Origin: JAISST01 sp050434145
GTDB taxonomy: Bacteria; Fusobacteriota; Fusobacteriia; Fusobacteriales; Fusobacteriaceae
Direction: 5' to 3'
NCBI RefSeq assembly: GCF_050434145.1
Contig: NZ_JBNPVX010000026.1
Coordinates: 1 to 41,712, forward strand
DNA length: 41,712 nt
In this document: piece by piece, positions 41,618 through 41,712 of the stretch
Numbering within the stretch: position 1 is the stretch's first letter
Layout of the letters: each line of letters begins with the position of its first letter
Position numbers and translations under genes: made by a program
Notes under the pieces: generated by a model
What the model was told of the DNA's origin: nothing
What the model saw: only the letters and a program-made list of their open reading frames with translations
Database searches by the model: none

Positions 41618-41712
41618 GGTAGTGTCAAGTTTTTGTAGGGATTTTATCTAAATATTATTTGAGAATCCCATGAAATACGCTATAATTCTTCATTACATAT
41701 TATATTTTTATT
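41618..41712. repeat. Right terminal copy of the 95-bp inverted repeat
   Basis: Exact reverse complement of 1-95. Its inner edge begins GGTAGTGTCAAG, directly after unique sequence ending in AAACCCT. The orientation implies that two element copies face opposite ways on either side of the window, or that the element has long identical ends. Confidence 0.75.

Noticed and set aside
1..41712. tRNA, rRNA and CRISPR arrays
   Set aside because: No T-loop or acceptor pattern, no rRNA-like GC-rich block and no regularly spaced repeats were found on reading both strands.

Overview
The window reads as a contig from a very AT-rich, Gram-negative, anaerobic fermenter, most likely a member of the Fusobacteriota (Fusobacterium or a close relative). 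The reasons are: genes dominated by A/T-ending codons; strong GGAGG ribosome sites throughout; an autotransporter-type outer-membrane barrel; a butyryl/4-hydroxybutyryl-CoA:acetate-type CoA-transferase; membrane-anchored MORN-repeat proteins; and a fused DctQM TRAP transporter. This assignment is inference from gene content, not from a marker gene. No rRNA, tRNA or CRISPR array is visible. Exactly 95 bp are repeated in inverted orientation at the two ends (1-95 and 41618-41712), which is what an assembly broken at two copies of a mobile element would give.

Layout. 0.1-1.9 kb: an amino-acid ABC permease and ATPase behind a possible attenuator, with a 7-codon Leu/Arg leader peptide followed by a terminator. 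2-6.3 kb: the carAB carbamoyl-phosphate synthase operon, convergent with the transporter across a shared terminator. 6.5-12.7 kb: CCA-adding enzyme, a radical SAM protein, a tyrosine recombinase divergent from an unknown protein, an M20 amidohydrolase and a nitroreductase. The short motif AGTCCGATAAT (first base A or T) occurs seven times between 6.4 and 13.2 kb and nowhere else in the window. 12.7-13.2 kb: a gap with a possible 30-aa membrane-toxin-like peptide. 13.2-22.5 kb: mostly housekeeping and envelope genes: outer-membrane barrel, Bax-inhibitor-1-like protein, FAD protein, HU, amidohydrolase, NlpC/P60, CoA-transferase, GH25 lysozyme and a DMT exporter.

22.7-27.3 kb: a giant tail-anchored TPR protein, then moaC overlapping holA. 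27.4-30.7 kb: a flotillin operon, nfeD-SPFH-SPFH-floT, in which two short SPFH-only flotillin paralogues sit between the usual partners. 30.9-34.9 kb: four membrane-anchored proteins, three with clear MORN/YwqK-like repeats. 35-37.9 kb: a TRAP transporter (substrate-binding protein and fused DctQM). 38-41.4 kb: a nitrogenase-like operon of one NifH-type and two NifD/K-type proteins, transcribed in the same direction as the TRAP genes.

The nitrogenase-like operon is the most interesting part. The Fe-protein is canonical. The first component-1 subunit keeps three cluster cysteines, while the second has lost all three aligned ones and has only an offset Cys4. That pattern suggests a single [4Fe-4S] cluster, as in dark-operative protochlorophyllide reductase, rather than a P-cluster. 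No cofactor-assembly genes accompany it. The adjacent TRAP system may import its substrate or a related acid. The pair is a candidate for an uncharacterised group IV nitrogenase-like reductase system.
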